Shown here: positions 9,610-18,891 of the stretch, piece by piece
Layout: the number at the start of each line of letters is the position of its first letter
Position numbering within the stretch: the first letter of the stretch is position 1
Origin: Gimesia sp.
GTDB taxonomy: Bacteria > Planctomycetota > Planctomycetia > Planctomycetales > Planctomycetaceae
NCBI GenBank assembly: GCA_002706765.1
Contig: PAJV01000068.1
Coordinates: 124,001-188,000 of the forward strand
DNA: 64,000 bases
Reading direction: 5' to 3'
The notes under the pieces: generated by a model
Databases searched by the model: none
Seen by the model: the letters and a program-made list of their open reading frames with translations, nothing else
What the model was told of the DNA's origin: nothing
Position numbers and translations under genes: made by a program

Positions 9610-9977
9610 CTGGTTCTGTATAGGGAGTCTGTATCCGATCGCACAGAATTCCATCTTCGTGAATCCCTTCATATATTAAGCAAAAAATGCCAGAGAAGGA
9701 GAGCCTCTCCCCTGTTCTCCTCGTTAACTCAGTGTTGTCTGGTAGACTATTCTGCTGGGATTCTCTAATCACAGTAGAATTCTGGCTTGAAATGAAAACA
9801 CATGAAGTTGATTCCTGTCTCAGGTCGAAGTAAGAACTAAATGTGATTGTCTCGACATGCATCTGAATCTGCCGCCAAAACAAGGACATGAACTGACAAT
9901 CCACGCATAAAATCCACAAGGAAGTGGTTGTAAACCAGCAATTTAAAGCTCTGGTCAGGGTGTCAAGGATTAGGCAG
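9610..9977. other. Gap between pump and outer-membrane factor genes
   Basis: Nearly 370 bases separate these two genes, unusually long within an RND operon. No gene on either strand is convincing. An alternative upstream GTG start for the outer-membrane factor at 9924 would shorten the gap only slightly. The third gene may have its own promoter, but none was identified with confidence. Confidence 0.5.
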
Positions 9978-11561
9978 ATGAATCTATCAGTTCGATATTC
10001 TATCTCAAATATTAAGAAGATCGCTTTTTGGCCGACGATTATTTCGTCTCTTATGCTTTTGCTCACGTCGTGCAAAATTCCTTGTCTGCAACAGGCGGAT
10101 GAAGGACCGGGAATGCCGGATACCTTCAATGGAAGTTACGACGAAACCAACTCAGCTGAGCTCGACTTCCATGCTCTGTTCGATGATCCGATGCTTTCAG
10201 GTCTGATTGATCAGGCGATGGTTGATAACCAGGAGTTAAAAATCCTGGCTCAGGACATCGATATCGCCAACAATGAAGCGTATTCCTGGACAGGTTCCTA
10301 TCTGCCGTTCCTCAATTTGAGAGCGGGTGCCGGCATTGATAAACCCGGACGTTATACGCGTGATGGCGCTGTGGAAGACCAATTGCAGATTGCCCCCGGT
10401 AAAGCCTTTCCTGAGCCTCTCCCCAACTTCCTGCTCGCAGCCGATATCTCCTGGGAGATCGACATCTGGCGAAAGTTGCGGAACTCCCGGGACGCGGCTT
10501 CCTTACGCTATCTGGCTACTGAAGAGGGGCGGAACTACATTACCACTCGTCTGGTCGCCGAGATTGCCGAAAATTATTATGAACTTCTGGCACTCGACAA
10601 ACGCATGGAGACGTTAGATATCACCATCGGACTTCAGGAACGAAGCCTCGAGGTTGCCAAAGCGAATAAAGAAGCAGCGCGGGGAACAGAACTGGCCATT
10701 CAGCGTTTCCAGGCTGAAGTTCGTAAGAACCAGAGTGAAAAGCTGATCATCCAGCAGGAACTGATTGAAACGGAAAACCGGATTAATTTCCTTGCTGGTC
10801 GTTATCCACAGCCTGTTGAGCGCAAACTCGTGGACTTCTTCGAACTCAATATGCACACGCTTAACATTGGTGTGCCATCTCAGATGCTGAATAACCGAGC
10901 CGATATTCGCCAGGCAGAACGCGAACTGCAGGCAGCAGGGCTCGAAATACAGGTTGCGAAGGCCCGCTTCTATCCTTCTCTGGTACTAAATGCCGGCGTG
11001 GGGTATTCGGCGTTCAACCCCAGGTATTTGTTTATTACACCGGAATCCCTGGTTTACAATGCCGTCGGTGAACTCGTCGCTCCCGTGATCAACAGAAGAG
11101 CCATCAAGGCTGATTACATGAGCGCGAATGCCAGACAGTTGCAGGCCGTTTATAAATATCAGCGTACCGTTCTGAACGCCTTCACCGAAGTTGTGAACCG
11201 CATCAACAAGGTAGAGAACTACGGCAAGAGCGTTGAAATCAAAATGCAGCAGTTGGCCGCACTTGAAGAATCGGTCGATGTTGCCACAAAGTTATTCCAG
11301 AACGCCCGCGCCGAATACGTGGAGGTCCTGCTGGCCCAGCGTGACCTGCAGGATGCGAAAGTGGTACTGATTGAAACCAAGCAGCAGCAACTGGCTGCCA
11401 TCGTGAATACCTACCAGGCACTGGGGGGCGGCGGCGTGATCCCGACATATGATTATGGCCGGGTCACGATTTCAGACGAACAATATGTGCCGCCGATGAT
11501 CGAAGAGAATGTGCCACCCATGCTGGATGAGAGTGTTCCTCCGAAGCCGGAAGAAAAGTGA
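9978..11561 (+). CDS. Outer-membrane efflux lipoprotein, NodT/OprM (TolC) family
   Basis: The start at ATG 9978 gives a 527-residue protein with a lipoprotein signal (IISSLMLLLTSC, Cys32) and has AAGGA eight bases upstream; GTG 9924 would add 18 residues before the signal and is less likely. Two outer-membrane efflux repeats follow, with FHALFDDPMLSGLIDQAM, a beta-barrel/alpha-barrel pattern, the typical SWEIDIWRKLRNSRDAA motif, and MLNNRADIRQAERELQAAGLEIQVAKARFYPSL in the second repeat. The C-terminus is Pro/Glu rich with a repeated VPPM-type unit. It completes the tripartite pump. Confidence 0.93.
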   Translation: MNLSVRYSISNIKKIAFWPTIISSLMLLLTSCKIPCLQQADEGPGMPDTFNGSYDETNSAELDFHALFDDPMLSGLIDQAMVDNQELKILAQDIDIANNEAYSWTGSYLPFLNLRAGAGIDKPGRYTRDGAVEDQLQIAPGKAFPEPLPNFLLAADISWEIDIWRKLRNSRDAASLRYLATEEGRNYITTRLVAEIAENYYELLALDKRMETLDITIGLQERSLEVAKANKEAARGTELAIQRFQAEVRKNQSEKLIIQQELIETENRINFLAGRYPQPVERKLVDFFELNMHTLNIGVPSQMLNNRADIRQAERELQAAGLEIQVAKARFYPSLVLNAGVGYSAFNPRYLFITPESLVYNAVGELVAPVINRRAIKADYMSANARQLQAVYKYQRTVLNAFTEVVNRINKVENYGKSVEIKMQQLAALEESVDVATKLFQNARAEYVEVLLAQRDLQDAKVVLIETKQQQLAAIVNTYQALGGGGVIPTYDYGRVTISDEQYVPPMIEENVPPMLDESVPPKPEEK

Positions 11562-12143
11562 AGAAAAAACTGTTCAGCATTATGCGACTATGCTGCGAAA
11601 TGATTCCCCCCGCGTGCCAGGAAGACTTGTGGCCGATCTCATTATAGTCACTGTAGATGAGATTCCTGTGGTGAATTAAATGCCACCTGGCGAAATTGAA
11701 AACGCACTGATACCGTTCCTGCTTCAGAGGAAAACATCCGTTTTAAGGGTGCAGACATTTTAATATGTTCCATTCTGAATTTGTGAAACAGATTTATACA
11801 CATTCAGATTCCTACATGCGCAATTTTGAATTTCAAAACCAGACTCATCTTTTCATCCTGATAAAATGAATTAAAGTAAAGGTGAGGTTCAACGGATTCA
11901 GAAAATGCAATTCTGAAGTGAGATACTCTTCATCTCGGGCCTGAAACGATGAACTGATTCAAACAACGGAATTCAAACGGGGTGCCCTGATGCAGATCAG
12001 AGTCGTCCAGATGAATTCGTGCAGGTGACGGAAAATTCGGTTTTCCCCACGACCTCTTAGAGCGTCTTGAGCATTCAGCTCAGGTTAAGAACAGCGACTC
12101 ATTTCGCATGCTGTCAGTCTACGAACTCTAAAGGATCAACGAC
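11562..12143. other. Intergenic region, nothing recognised
   Basis: About 580 bases with rather high A+T content between the efflux operon and a small hypothetical gene. No convincing open frame, hairpin terminator or RNA gene was seen. Confidence 0.5.
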
Positions 12144-12380
12144 ATGTCAAACTGGCCTGTAACCGTCGGCGATGTACGCATCGATCTGGATTTTGTCACC
12201 CGGCTCTCAGAAGGCTCTGTCTTTTTGAAAGATGGAACGATCATCAATTTACCTTCGGATGAGTTCACCGCCCTGTGTGAATTCTGGGATATGAACAGCG
12301 ACAGCGTGCGCGTCGCCTCCACGCATCATGAAACCGATGTCCAACCCGTCTTCGGTTCATCGACTGCCCGGCGATCATAG
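12144..12380 (+). CDS. Small hypothetical protein
   Basis: The 78-residue frame begins with ATG and has AAAGGA about nine bases upstream. The product is soluble and acidic, with a plausible alternation of strands (VTVGDVRIDLDFVTRLSEGSVFLKDGTIINL) followed by a short helix (SDEFTALCEFWDM). No family was recognised. The predicted DNA context is isolated on both sides, so support rests on the ribosome-binding site and protein-like composition. Confidence 0.5.
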   Translation: MSNWPVTVGDVRIDLDFVTRLSEGSVFLKDGTIINLPSDEFTALCEFWDMNSDSVRVASTHHETDVQPVFGSSTARRS

Positions 12381-12676
12381 TACACTCCGCTTTGCACCGT
12401 ATCCCGGGTAAGTTCGCCTGCTGGAATCAGTGCAGCGAACGGAATCCGAATACTCCCTCTTCGGAGGACAGTTCAAGCCACTGACGGTCGACTGATTCAG
12501 CCAGAAACATCGTTTTGCAGGATAACCAGGCAAAATGATACTGATCTGGTTTCATTTATTACTGTCAGTCCCTGATTTCGTCATCTGCATCTGGAAAATA
12601 AAATCTTCAGCTTGCAGTGTCTGCAGATTCTGGTGCATTCCTTCAATCTGTTCTGCAGCTTACAGTTCTTAGCCAG
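12381..12676. other. Intergenic region, nothing recognised
   Basis: About 300 bases between the small hypothetical gene and a convergent secreted-protein gene. A plus-strand frame beginning at 12617 runs antisense into that gene and is not credible. No terminator was identified. Confidence 0.45.
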
Positions 12677-13456
12677 TCATCGTCCCTGTTTTTTGTGATT
12701 CATCTGCATTGTTCGATTGGGGACAATCAACTGCATTTCCCCCGTTGCTGGTGTGTAGGAATTGACAATGAATTCGAGTTCTCTCTCTTGCTCAGAGCGA
12801 TACCTGGGGTCATTATCATTTAAGTGTAATCCCAATGAAACGATGCGATTATTTACTGTTGAAAAACTCACCACTAAATATCCACTGATAACGGGCCAGC
12901 CGGTTAATTGTTCTGATTTATTACCAGCAACTATTGCCAACCCTAAGCCTTCTGGAATTCCTGATTGAGCCATGATCTTACTGGCTTCGTTACGATCCAG
13001 GCCCGCTTTGATCGGCTGCCTCCTGCTTTGCTGTGGATTATTCTGCAGCGTTTTATGAGGCACCGTCATCTGTATTTCACCGGTTTCAGGTACATAGGAA
13101 CTGACTTTAAAGATGAGGTCCTTTGTATGCTCAGTGCGCGTTTTGGGATCCTTGTCTTCGAAATATAACCACAGGGAGAGAATGCGATTGTTGACCGTTG
13201 AATAGACCGCCACAAGATGTCCGTTGATCACCGGCCATCCGGTCAATCTCTGTGTTTTTTCACGCGGAGAAATCGCCAGCGGCAATTTGTCGTACTCTCC
13301 TGTCTCGGACATGACTTTGATTGCTGTGTTAATATCCTGACCGATGAAGATCTTCGACGCAGAAACGGCTTGCACCTGCTTCTGGCTGCCATACAGTGAA
13401 AGCGCCATCATAAAGACCAGAATAAAGGTTACAGACAGGACTGATGTTGATTTCAT
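12677..13456 (-). CDS. Secreted protein with two tandem homologous domains, function unknown
   Basis: Start at ATG 13456 (MKSTSVLSV), preceded by a GGGGG ribosome-binding site; a TTG at 13471 would only extend the signal peptide. After the signal (residues about 5-24) two copies of a domain of about 95 residues follow. Both contain an entry segment with (A/S)xxIM or IKVMSxxG, then the shared QRLTGWPVINGHLVAVYSTVNNRI / EQLTGWPVISGYLVVSFSTV block, an SLxLxxxDxDPxxR segment and a Y.P.TGE.Q..VP ending. No known family was recognised. The next gene, 13481, is in the same orientation only 24 bases upstream. Confidence 0.75.
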   Translation of the reverse strand: MKSTSVLSVTFILVFMMALSLYGSQKQVQAVSASKIFIGQDINTAIKVMSETGEYDKLPLAISPREKTQRLTGWPVINGHLVAVYSTVNNRILSLWLYFEDKDPKTRTEHTKDLIFKVSSYVPETGEIQMTVPHKTLQNNPQQSRRQPIKAGLDRNEASKIMAQSGIPEGLGLAIVAGNKSEQLTGWPVISGYLVVSFSTVNNRIVSLGLHLNDNDPRYRSEQERELEFIVNSYTPATGEMQLIVPNRTMQMNHKKQGR

Positions 13457-13480
13457 GATACCGACCCCCAAATGTTCATT

Positions 13481-13849
13481 TTATTCAGCATTCTTCTGGT
13501 ACAAGAGCGCGTAATTGTATTCGAAGGGATTTTCTACCACCGTGGAAAACCACGTTAACGGCACATTATACTGCTCCGGAAGGAAAATCTTCAGCTGCTC
13601 GAAGGCGGTGTGCTTTTCTAAAATCTCGAAACAGCCCTCGGGAGTGGTAAACTGCAGTGCCACTTCATCGTACGAGAAAAAATCCAGTTTACAGACTTCA
13701 ATTATCGTGACTTCAGACCAGCAGAAAACCTGGGTCTCAATGTCATCGTTTATTTTACGTACGATACCAGCTTGATTGATCAGATAGTCCGTGACGTTAT
13801 TCTGACGTGAAAACAGCTTGACGAATTTCTGATAGAGTCGTTGTTTCAT
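13481..13849 (-). CDS. Hypothetical protein, 122 residues
   Basis: A soluble protein starting MKQRLYQKFVKLFSRQNNVTDYL, with a central strand-rich part (VFCWSEVTIIEVCKLDFFSYDEVALQFTT) and a C-terminal aromatic tail. This shape resembles small proteins that often pair with secreted or toxin-like partners, but no family was recognised. It lies directly upstream of the duplicated-domain secreted protein on the same strand, so the two are probably co-transcribed. Confidence 0.65.
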   Translation of the reverse strand: MKQRLYQKFVKLFSRQNNVTDYLINQAGIVRKINDDIETQVFCWSEVTIIEVCKLDFFSYDEVALQFTTPEGCFEILEKHTAFEQLKIFLPEQYNVPLTWFSTVVENPFEYNYALLYQKNAE

Positions 13850-13905
13850 GTAATTGCTGAATTTATTTTATGGGAGCAGGCTGACATCAGGCAAAGGAGT
13901 TAATT

Positions 13906-15066
13906 CTACTGATTACTGTCTGCTTCCTTTTTCTGATGATTATTGTTTCCTCGATTACGTTTCTTCATCAAGACCTCCGGAGGGATGTTCAGCCTGGTAA
14001 AGACATCTTCGGGCAGTTGTGGGTTCAGTTCGATGCTTTCCACTTCATAGTCGTTGCGCCATGAGGTGACCTGGATTAATTCACGTCTGAGAATGTTCGA
14101 ATCGTAACGCTCGATGAATGTCTTCCTGGGGAACCAGACTCCTTCCCGGACTTCCTGCCAGGTTTCGACGCGGGATTCTGAGCAGGGAAGTTCCTTTGAC
14201 TGGCGGTAGGAATAATGCAGTTTGCGTATTGGAATCAGGTTGCGGTCTTGTGCCAGCCAGAGGTCGTTTCGAGAGCGGGGCTTTCCGTTCGCGTCGAACG
14301 TTTCGATGCGGACAGTTGTGCAATCCAACCCCTGTAACCTCTCCCTGCCGGTAATCTGAATTCGGGTTGTGAACCGAAAATTGGATTTCGACTCTCCGGT
14401 GTATTCACGAATGGCCTCTCTGCCTGCGAGATAAACTGAGAGGGGAACACGGGGACCGGCTGGCTCAAATAAAAACATATGCGGACGGGCCAGATCGGTC
14501 AGTCCGGGAGATTGATCGGAGATCATTCCATCTTGTTCGAGACGCGGCGGTTCTGTTGCGCCCTGGTTGCGCAACTTATCTTCCATAAAGTACTGGTAAG
14601 ACGTTCCGTCGAAAACAGAAGTGATTGTTCTCGTGCCGGTGCGAATCTGAAACGGCCGTGTTTCCTCTTTGACTGTTCTAGAAGCGGAGTCACGAAAGCC
14701 TTCTTTAAGCCAGCCTAAACCACCGGTAAGGTGTTTTACAAAATCTCCGCTGGTCTGTGTACGCTCAGCGAACTTTTCACCCTGTACTGTCAGTGCGATC
14801 GTGGACTGGCGTTTCACTTTAATGGAATCGTCATGTAGAAACCAGCCGGCATGAGCGACTTCAGAACAGGTCAGTTGGAGCCGCAGATTCTGGTATAGAG
14901 TCTCATTTTGTGCTACTGCCCGTATCAGCTTCTGCAACTCAGCAGAGCATGCGTCTTGTTTCTGTTCGCCTTGCGCAGAGACAGGGATCAAAGCAATAAC
15001 CAGCAACAAGGTCATAAACCGTAAAGAGTAAGAGAATTGGCTCAGCAAAGTATTTGTCAGCAGCAT
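13906..15066 (-). CDS. Secreted protein, possibly LolA/LolB-like fold, function unknown
   Basis: The 386-residue product has a signal peptide (RFMTLLLVIALIPVSAQG). The middle contains a beta-rich domain with DGTSYQYFMEDKLRN, RLQGLDCTTVRIETFDANGKPRSRNDLWLAQDRNLIPIRKLHY and REGVWFPRKTFIERYD, a succession seen in planctomycete outer-membrane lipoprotein-sorting-like proteins. The C-terminus is strongly basic and Asn rich. Export is likely, the fold assignment tentative. The gene is 56 bases upstream of the 122-residue hypothetical gene on the same strand. Confidence 0.7.
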   Translation of the reverse strand: MLLTNTLLSQFSYSLRFMTLLLVIALIPVSAQGEQKQDACSAELQKLIRAVAQNETLYQNLRLQLTCSEVAHAGWFLHDDSIKVKRQSTIALTVQGEKFAERTQTSGDFVKHLTGGLGWLKEGFRDSASRTVKEETRPFQIRTGTRTITSVFDGTSYQYFMEDKLRNQGATEPPRLEQDGMISDQSPGLTDLARPHMFLFEPAGPRVPLSVYLAGREAIREYTGESKSNFRFTTRIQITGRERLQGLDCTTVRIETFDANGKPRSRNDLWLAQDRNLIPIRKLHYSYRQSKELPCSESRVETWQEVREGVWFPRKTFIERYDSNILRRELIQVTSWRNDYEVESIELNPQLPEDVFTRLNIPPEVLMKKRNRGNNNHQKKEADSNQ

Positions 15067-15228
15067 GCAAATGCTCCGTTTCTGACTGGCTATCCGAAAA
15101 AATGTAAGTGACTTCCCTGAGTACTATACTAATGGATAATCTGATGCTGTGGAAATATAAAATGCGGAATCACTCAAGATCGACAGAATGAAAATTCCTG
15201 TTCAGAGAGTCTCAGTTCTCACCGTATT

Positions 15229-15624
15229 TCATTCGTCCTCTTCGATGACCAGCAGCTCAAGAAATGCCTGAAAGTGTTCTGCCACGAAATATTCTTCGCT
15301 AGAACCATCTATTCCCAACTCTTCCAGCTGGATCTGGTAGTCCTGATTTACAACAATCGCAGGCGTATCGCATTCCACATCATACGCCACTATCCAGCGT
15401 TTGCCGACTTTGAAGGGGCGGCCGAAAAACTGAAATGATTCGACGGGGGCAAACAGAGGCTCGAAATCCAGCAGCAGAGGCGCGGGAAGTTTGATGCCGA
15501 AGCTGTTATAAGAGTTTTTGTCCGGAAACTGTGTTGCGTAAAACTGCTGAGCGGCATTGCTGCTGAGCGGACCAAAGACCTCTTCAAAGTCCAGCGGTTT
15601 GCGTTTGAACCAGTTCCAGAAAAC
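15229..15624 (-). CDS. Hypothetical protein, 131 residues
   Basis: The start at ATG 15624 (MVFWNWFKRKPLDF) is chosen; an in-frame GTG at 15645 adds seven residues and neither has a strong ribosome-binding site. The product is soluble and acidic, rich in aromatic residues, with PLLLDFEPLFAPVESFQFFGRPFKVGKRWIVAYDVECDTPAIVV forming probable strands and an acidic C-terminal helix ending VIEEDE. The pattern is loosely like SUKH/SMI1-type proteins but this is only an impression. No neighbour clarifies its role. Confidence 0.65.
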   Translation of the reverse strand, partial: VFWNWFKRKPLDFEEVFGPLSSNAAQQFYATQFPDKNSYNSFGIKLPAPLLLDFEPLFAPVESFQFFGRPFKVGKRWIVAYDVECDTPAIVVNQDYQIQLEELGIDGSSEEYFVAEHFQAFLELLVIEEDE

Positions 15625-15692
15625 CATGGCAGTAGTCTCACTCACTTGTGATCAGTTTTAGAAGGGCTTCTGCAGAGTTTGCAGGTCTGAAG

Positions 15693-16439
15693 TCAATTCG
15701 AACTGGTTCCAGGCTCTTTCTCATCGTCTTCAATTTGATTCCTGCTCTGCAGCCAGCGGGCGATGCTCCAGCAGAGAAGAGCCCAGCTGAGTCCCGCGAT
15801 CCAGCCGGCGATGACGTCGGTCGGGTAATGCACGCCCAGGTAGATGCGACTCAGGCCGACCAGAATCGTCAGCAGAATCGCCACACTCAGCACGTAAACT
15901 TTCAATATGGTTCGGGGAATGACTGATGCCAATAGTGCCCCCAGGGTGAGATAAATGACTGCCGACAGCATCGAGTGGCCGCTGGGGAAACTGCTGGTGT
16001 AGACGTGGGACAGATGAGGTACGACATCGGGCCGCGGTCGGCTGATAAAATGCTTGAGCAGCGTACTGAGCAGCAATCCTCCCAGGGCAGCTGCCAGCAA
16101 AAGTGCGATCACGCGCGGCTTCTTTTCAATCCAGAGATACCCCGCCACGATCACAGTAAAAAACACCAGTGCCGCCACACCGCCAAAAGCGGTCAGGTCG
16201 CGACCCATTTCCTGTACCCAGGCCGATCCGAGCGGAGTTGCCGGGTCATCTGCTTGGCGCAGCGACCGGATGACCCACTTGTCAAAGGCCTGCGTTTCCT
16301 GCTCGAGTACTTCATCGGCGATTTCGATAAAGGCCCAGGTGGATACGGCAAAACCCAGGCAGACCACCAGCAGCAGGGGTTCTCGACTTTTTAACCAGGT
16401 CCATGTTCGTCGGAGGAATTCCAGAATTTGTCGTTGCAT
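15693..16439 (-). CDS. PAP2-family membrane phosphatase
   Basis: The 248-residue protein has about six membrane segments and the three phosphatase motifs of the PAP2 superfamily: KHFISRPRPD (C1), SFPSGHSM (C2) and SRIYLGVHYPTDVIAGW (C3), with the catalytic His in C2 and C3. Such enzymes dephosphorylate undecaprenyl pyrophosphate or phosphatidic acid at the outer face of the inner membrane. Which substrate applies here is not visible. Its start is 15 bases from the second copy of the 104-bp repeat. Confidence 0.93.
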   Translation of the reverse strand: MQRQILEFLRRTWTWLKSREPLLLVVCLGFAVSTWAFIEIADEVLEQETQAFDKWVIRSLRQADDPATPLGSAWVQEMGRDLTAFGGVAALVFFTVIVAGYLWIEKKPRVIALLLAAALGGLLLSTLLKHFISRPRPDVVPHLSHVYTSSFPSGHSMLSAVIYLTLGALLASVIPRTILKVYVLSVAILLTILVGLSRIYLGVHYPTDVIAGWIAGLSWALLCWSIARWLQSRNQIEDDEKEPGTSSN

Positions 16440-16453
16440 TGTTCTGACTTCAA

Positions 16454-16556
16454 TAGTGGAATGTCATTTTAAAATTTGGGTTGATCAATATCACGAGAGT
16501 GCGACAACGGAGCACGTGAACAACACACCCAACCTTCAATTTCCAGCTTGACAAAG
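16454..16556 (-). repeat. 104-bp dispersed repeat, copy 2 (inverted)
   Basis: Reverse complement of the repeat at 3744-3847, with a 34-base identical block at 16482-16515 and scattered differences elsewhere. It occupies the gap between the divergent PAP2 and DUF1853 genes. Measured outward from the start codons of fxsA and of the DUF1853 gene, both copies have the same orientation, CTTTGTCAAG first. Confidence 0.85.
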
Positions 16557-16643
16557 CCTGGAGGATTGCAGGCTGGAGCCCGTATGGTTCACTCGACTTA
16601 CCGTGAATGGTTATCTTACAGGAAATCGATTAAACTATGAACA

Positions 16644-17522
16644 ATGAAACCGGAAAAGCATCATCCCAACGACGTTGAACGACCTCCGTCCCGAATCCTG
16701 CGCGACCTGCACTGGGCCATTACCAGCCCCGCGCTCATTTTCTCCTCCCCTCAAGTCCTCAGCCTGGTTGAGGAACTGGATCTCTCGTTGATCGATGTGG
16801 AAGAACTGCAGGAATTCATAACGCCGTATTCCCGTTATCGTGTGGGAGAGTACTTTGAAGGACTGGTCTTATACTGGCTGGAGCGGATTCGCAAATTAAA
16901 AATCATCGCGCAACATCAACAGTTGTTTGTTGAAAACCAGACCGTTGGGGAAATCGATTTTCTGTTTGAAGATGCAGCAGGCGAGCTCAATCACTGGGAG
17001 ACCGCGGTCAAGTTTTATCTGTATTATCCGCATGAGAATCAAACCGGCAGTTCTTTCATCGGGCCGAATGCCAAAGACACCTTTGAAAGGAAGCGACGGC
17101 GGCTGTTCGAACATCAGCTGCCATTGAGCAAAACCCACTTTCCTGATGTGGCGCATCGTGTCGCGTTTGTCAAAGGCATCATTTTTTATCCTCCCCACCA
17201 CACGCCGCCATCACAACTCCCGGGAAAACTTTCATCAACTCACCTGACAGGCCTCTGGCTGTATCATTCTGAATTAGACTGGCTCGAACAGCATTCTGGC
17301 GCGACTGTTTACCAGATCCGGGAAAAACCGGACTGGCTCTCCCCTGCAGTCTGCGAGCCAGGTGCGGAGAAGTTATTGACCTTCTCTGAGTTGAAGCAAA
17401 CTCTGGCTGCCCATTTCCAGGAAGGCGACCGACCGCTGATGATCAGTGCCCTGAAGCGGGACGAGACGGATTGTCAGGAGATCAAGCGTCTATTCGTCGT
17501 AGCTGAGAACTGGCCTGAGTGA
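16644..17522 (+). CDS. DUF1853 family protein
   Basis: The 292-residue product matches DUF1853: an N-terminal RILRDLHWAITSPALIF block, a central YRVGEYFEGLVLYWLERI segment, then a nuclease-like strand set with EIDFLFEDAAGELNHWETAVKFYLYYP and a GPNAKDTFERKRRRLFEHQLPLS motif. The conserved E-x-D and E-x-AVKFYL pattern recalls the restriction-endonuclease-like fold described for related families, but catalytic activity is unproven. It is divergent from the PAP2 gene and converges on the amide hydrolase gene. Confidence 0.85.
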   Translation: MKPEKHHPNDVERPPSRILRDLHWAITSPALIFSSPQVLSLVEELDLSLIDVEELQEFITPYSRYRVGEYFEGLVLYWLERIRKLKIIAQHQQLFVENQTVGEIDFLFEDAAGELNHWETAVKFYLYYPHENQTGSSFIGPNAKDTFERKRRRLFEHQLPLSKTHFPDVAHRVAFVKGIIFYPPHHTPPSQLPGKLSSTHLTGLWLYHSELDWLEQHSGATVYQIREKPDWLSPAVCEPGAEKLLTFSELKQTLAAHFQEGDRPLMISALKRDETDCQEIKRLFVVAENWPE

Positions 17523-17529
17523 GTGTCTT

Positions 17530-18504
17530 TCAGACAGGCGCCATGAAACGAAAGGGTTCTGCCGGCTGGAACTGGTCGGTCTGATCGCCGCTGAGATCGT
17601 AGTTGCCAACCAGTGTCAGTTTTCGTGTGCCTGAATCGGGACTGAAATCGATCTGTTTGAGATCAACCCAGACCAGACCCGGGCTGGCGGTGTCTTCATA
17701 GAAATAGATTTTGTGTTTCTGGTCACTGACCGTACGCCAGATGGTGGAAGAGATATTCGGCTGATCGGGAGTACTGATTCCGCGGGGCACACTCACATTT
17801 CGCATCACGCTGAACACACTGGCGGCCGCCTCACGGGGATTGGCTGACTGCGCACAGGCATTGATATAAAAAGAGGCCCGGGCAAAGCGATCTGCGGCCC
17901 GGTTGGTGCCCGGCAACATCACCGTGCCCCCAATCTGCTGCCAGTACTTGTTCAAAGCGATCTGTTCATCGAAAACGGGTGAGTTCGTCATGACCTGGTA
18001 CTGACGACCATGATGGATCTTTAACTCTCCCCCCACATATTCAAAAATGGCCGAGTCACCTGAGGGGTCAGAAAGCGAAAGATGGACCGTTCCCGCGGCG
18101 CCATTGGGAGCCACCACCGTCACAATCCGGAAGGTTTCTTTGCGCAGTTCAGTGACGGCTTCTTCGACCGTTGCAAACTGGTCGAGCACATACTGCGCCC
18201 AGGCGGAAATCACGATCGCGGGCCGCGGATCATCGTCGGCGGGATATTCTGATTCCACCAGGTAGAGCAGATTGGCCACCAGACCGGCTTCATTCATGCC
18301 ATCCGCAGTTCCTCCTTCGTAAAGAGAAGCGACCACGGAGCCATATTGACTGGTCCAACTCAGCGAGGCATCTCCCAACCCCCCGTCGCGGGACATCCCC
18401 CGCGGAAAAATCCAGAGATTGCTCTGCAGATCTTCTTTCCAGTCCATGGTTCGACCAGTCACAGTCTCCCCTTCTGGTCCCAGGTAAACCGCCCGTGTGC
18501 ACAT
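17530..18504 (-). CDS. Linear amide C-N hydrolase (choloylglycine hydrolase / penicillin V acylase family)
   Basis: The 324-residue product begins MCTRAVYLGPEGETVTGR; removal of Met exposes the Ntn nucleophile Cys2, and Arg18 and Asp21 (TGRTMDW) match the family's active-site positions. The fold continues with TADGMNEAGLVANLLYL and YQVMTNSPVFDEQI. Members hydrolyse bile-salt amides, penicillin V or N-acyl homoserine lactones. No signal peptide is present, so it is probably cytoplasmic. No neighbour indicates the substrate; an acyl-amide or quorum-signal role is possible but unproven. Confidence 0.92.
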   Translation of the reverse strand: MCTRAVYLGPEGETVTGRTMDWKEDLQSNLWIFPRGMSRDGGLGDASLSWTSQYGSVVASLYEGGTADGMNEAGLVANLLYLVESEYPADDDPRPAIVISAWAQYVLDQFATVEEAVTELRKETFRIVTVVAPNGAAGTVHLSLSDPSGDSAIFEYVGGELKIHHGRQYQVMTNSPVFDEQIALNKYWQQIGGTVMLPGTNRAADRFARASFYINACAQSANPREAAASVFSVMRNVSVPRGISTPDQPNISSTIWRTVSDQKHKIYFYEDTASPGLVWVDLKQIDFSPDSGTRKLTLVGNYDLSGDQTDQFQPAEPFRFMAPV

Positions 18505-18891
18505 AATCTGCTTCCTTTTCTGAGGCTGGTTCCCTTACTGGAATACCAGCTGAATTATAACAATTGTCGCAAGAAGTAACTTGCTGTATTAACAAGCTGT
18601 ATCTCAACATTATAGCTTCTTCACATGCTGTTGTCAGATCTGGAACGAACTTGGTTCAGGTTGCTTAAGCTTCTTCCGTGAAAAATATTTAATCAAGAAT
18701 CTCTGAAGGTACGTTAAATACTGACAGGAGTTCGAATAGATAATGCAGTGAAGCTGATCGAGTATCCTTGGGAATTCTGTCTGCTTTTTCTGTTTCAGGA
18801 GCGAACAAAACCTCAGTCCCGACTAAAATGAGTGTTCCCCGACAAAACTCGTTTAGGATATTTCTATAACAGGATTTAAATAAAGGTACTC
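18505..18891. other. Intergenic region, nothing recognised
   Basis: About 390 A+T-rich bases between two divergently transcribed genes. It must contain both promoters, but no pair of -35/-10 boxes stood out. Confidence 0.45.

Noticed and set aside
9924..9977. Upstream GTG start of the outer-membrane factor
   Set aside because: It adds 18 residues before a clean lipoprotein signal; ATG 9978 has a better ribosome-binding site.
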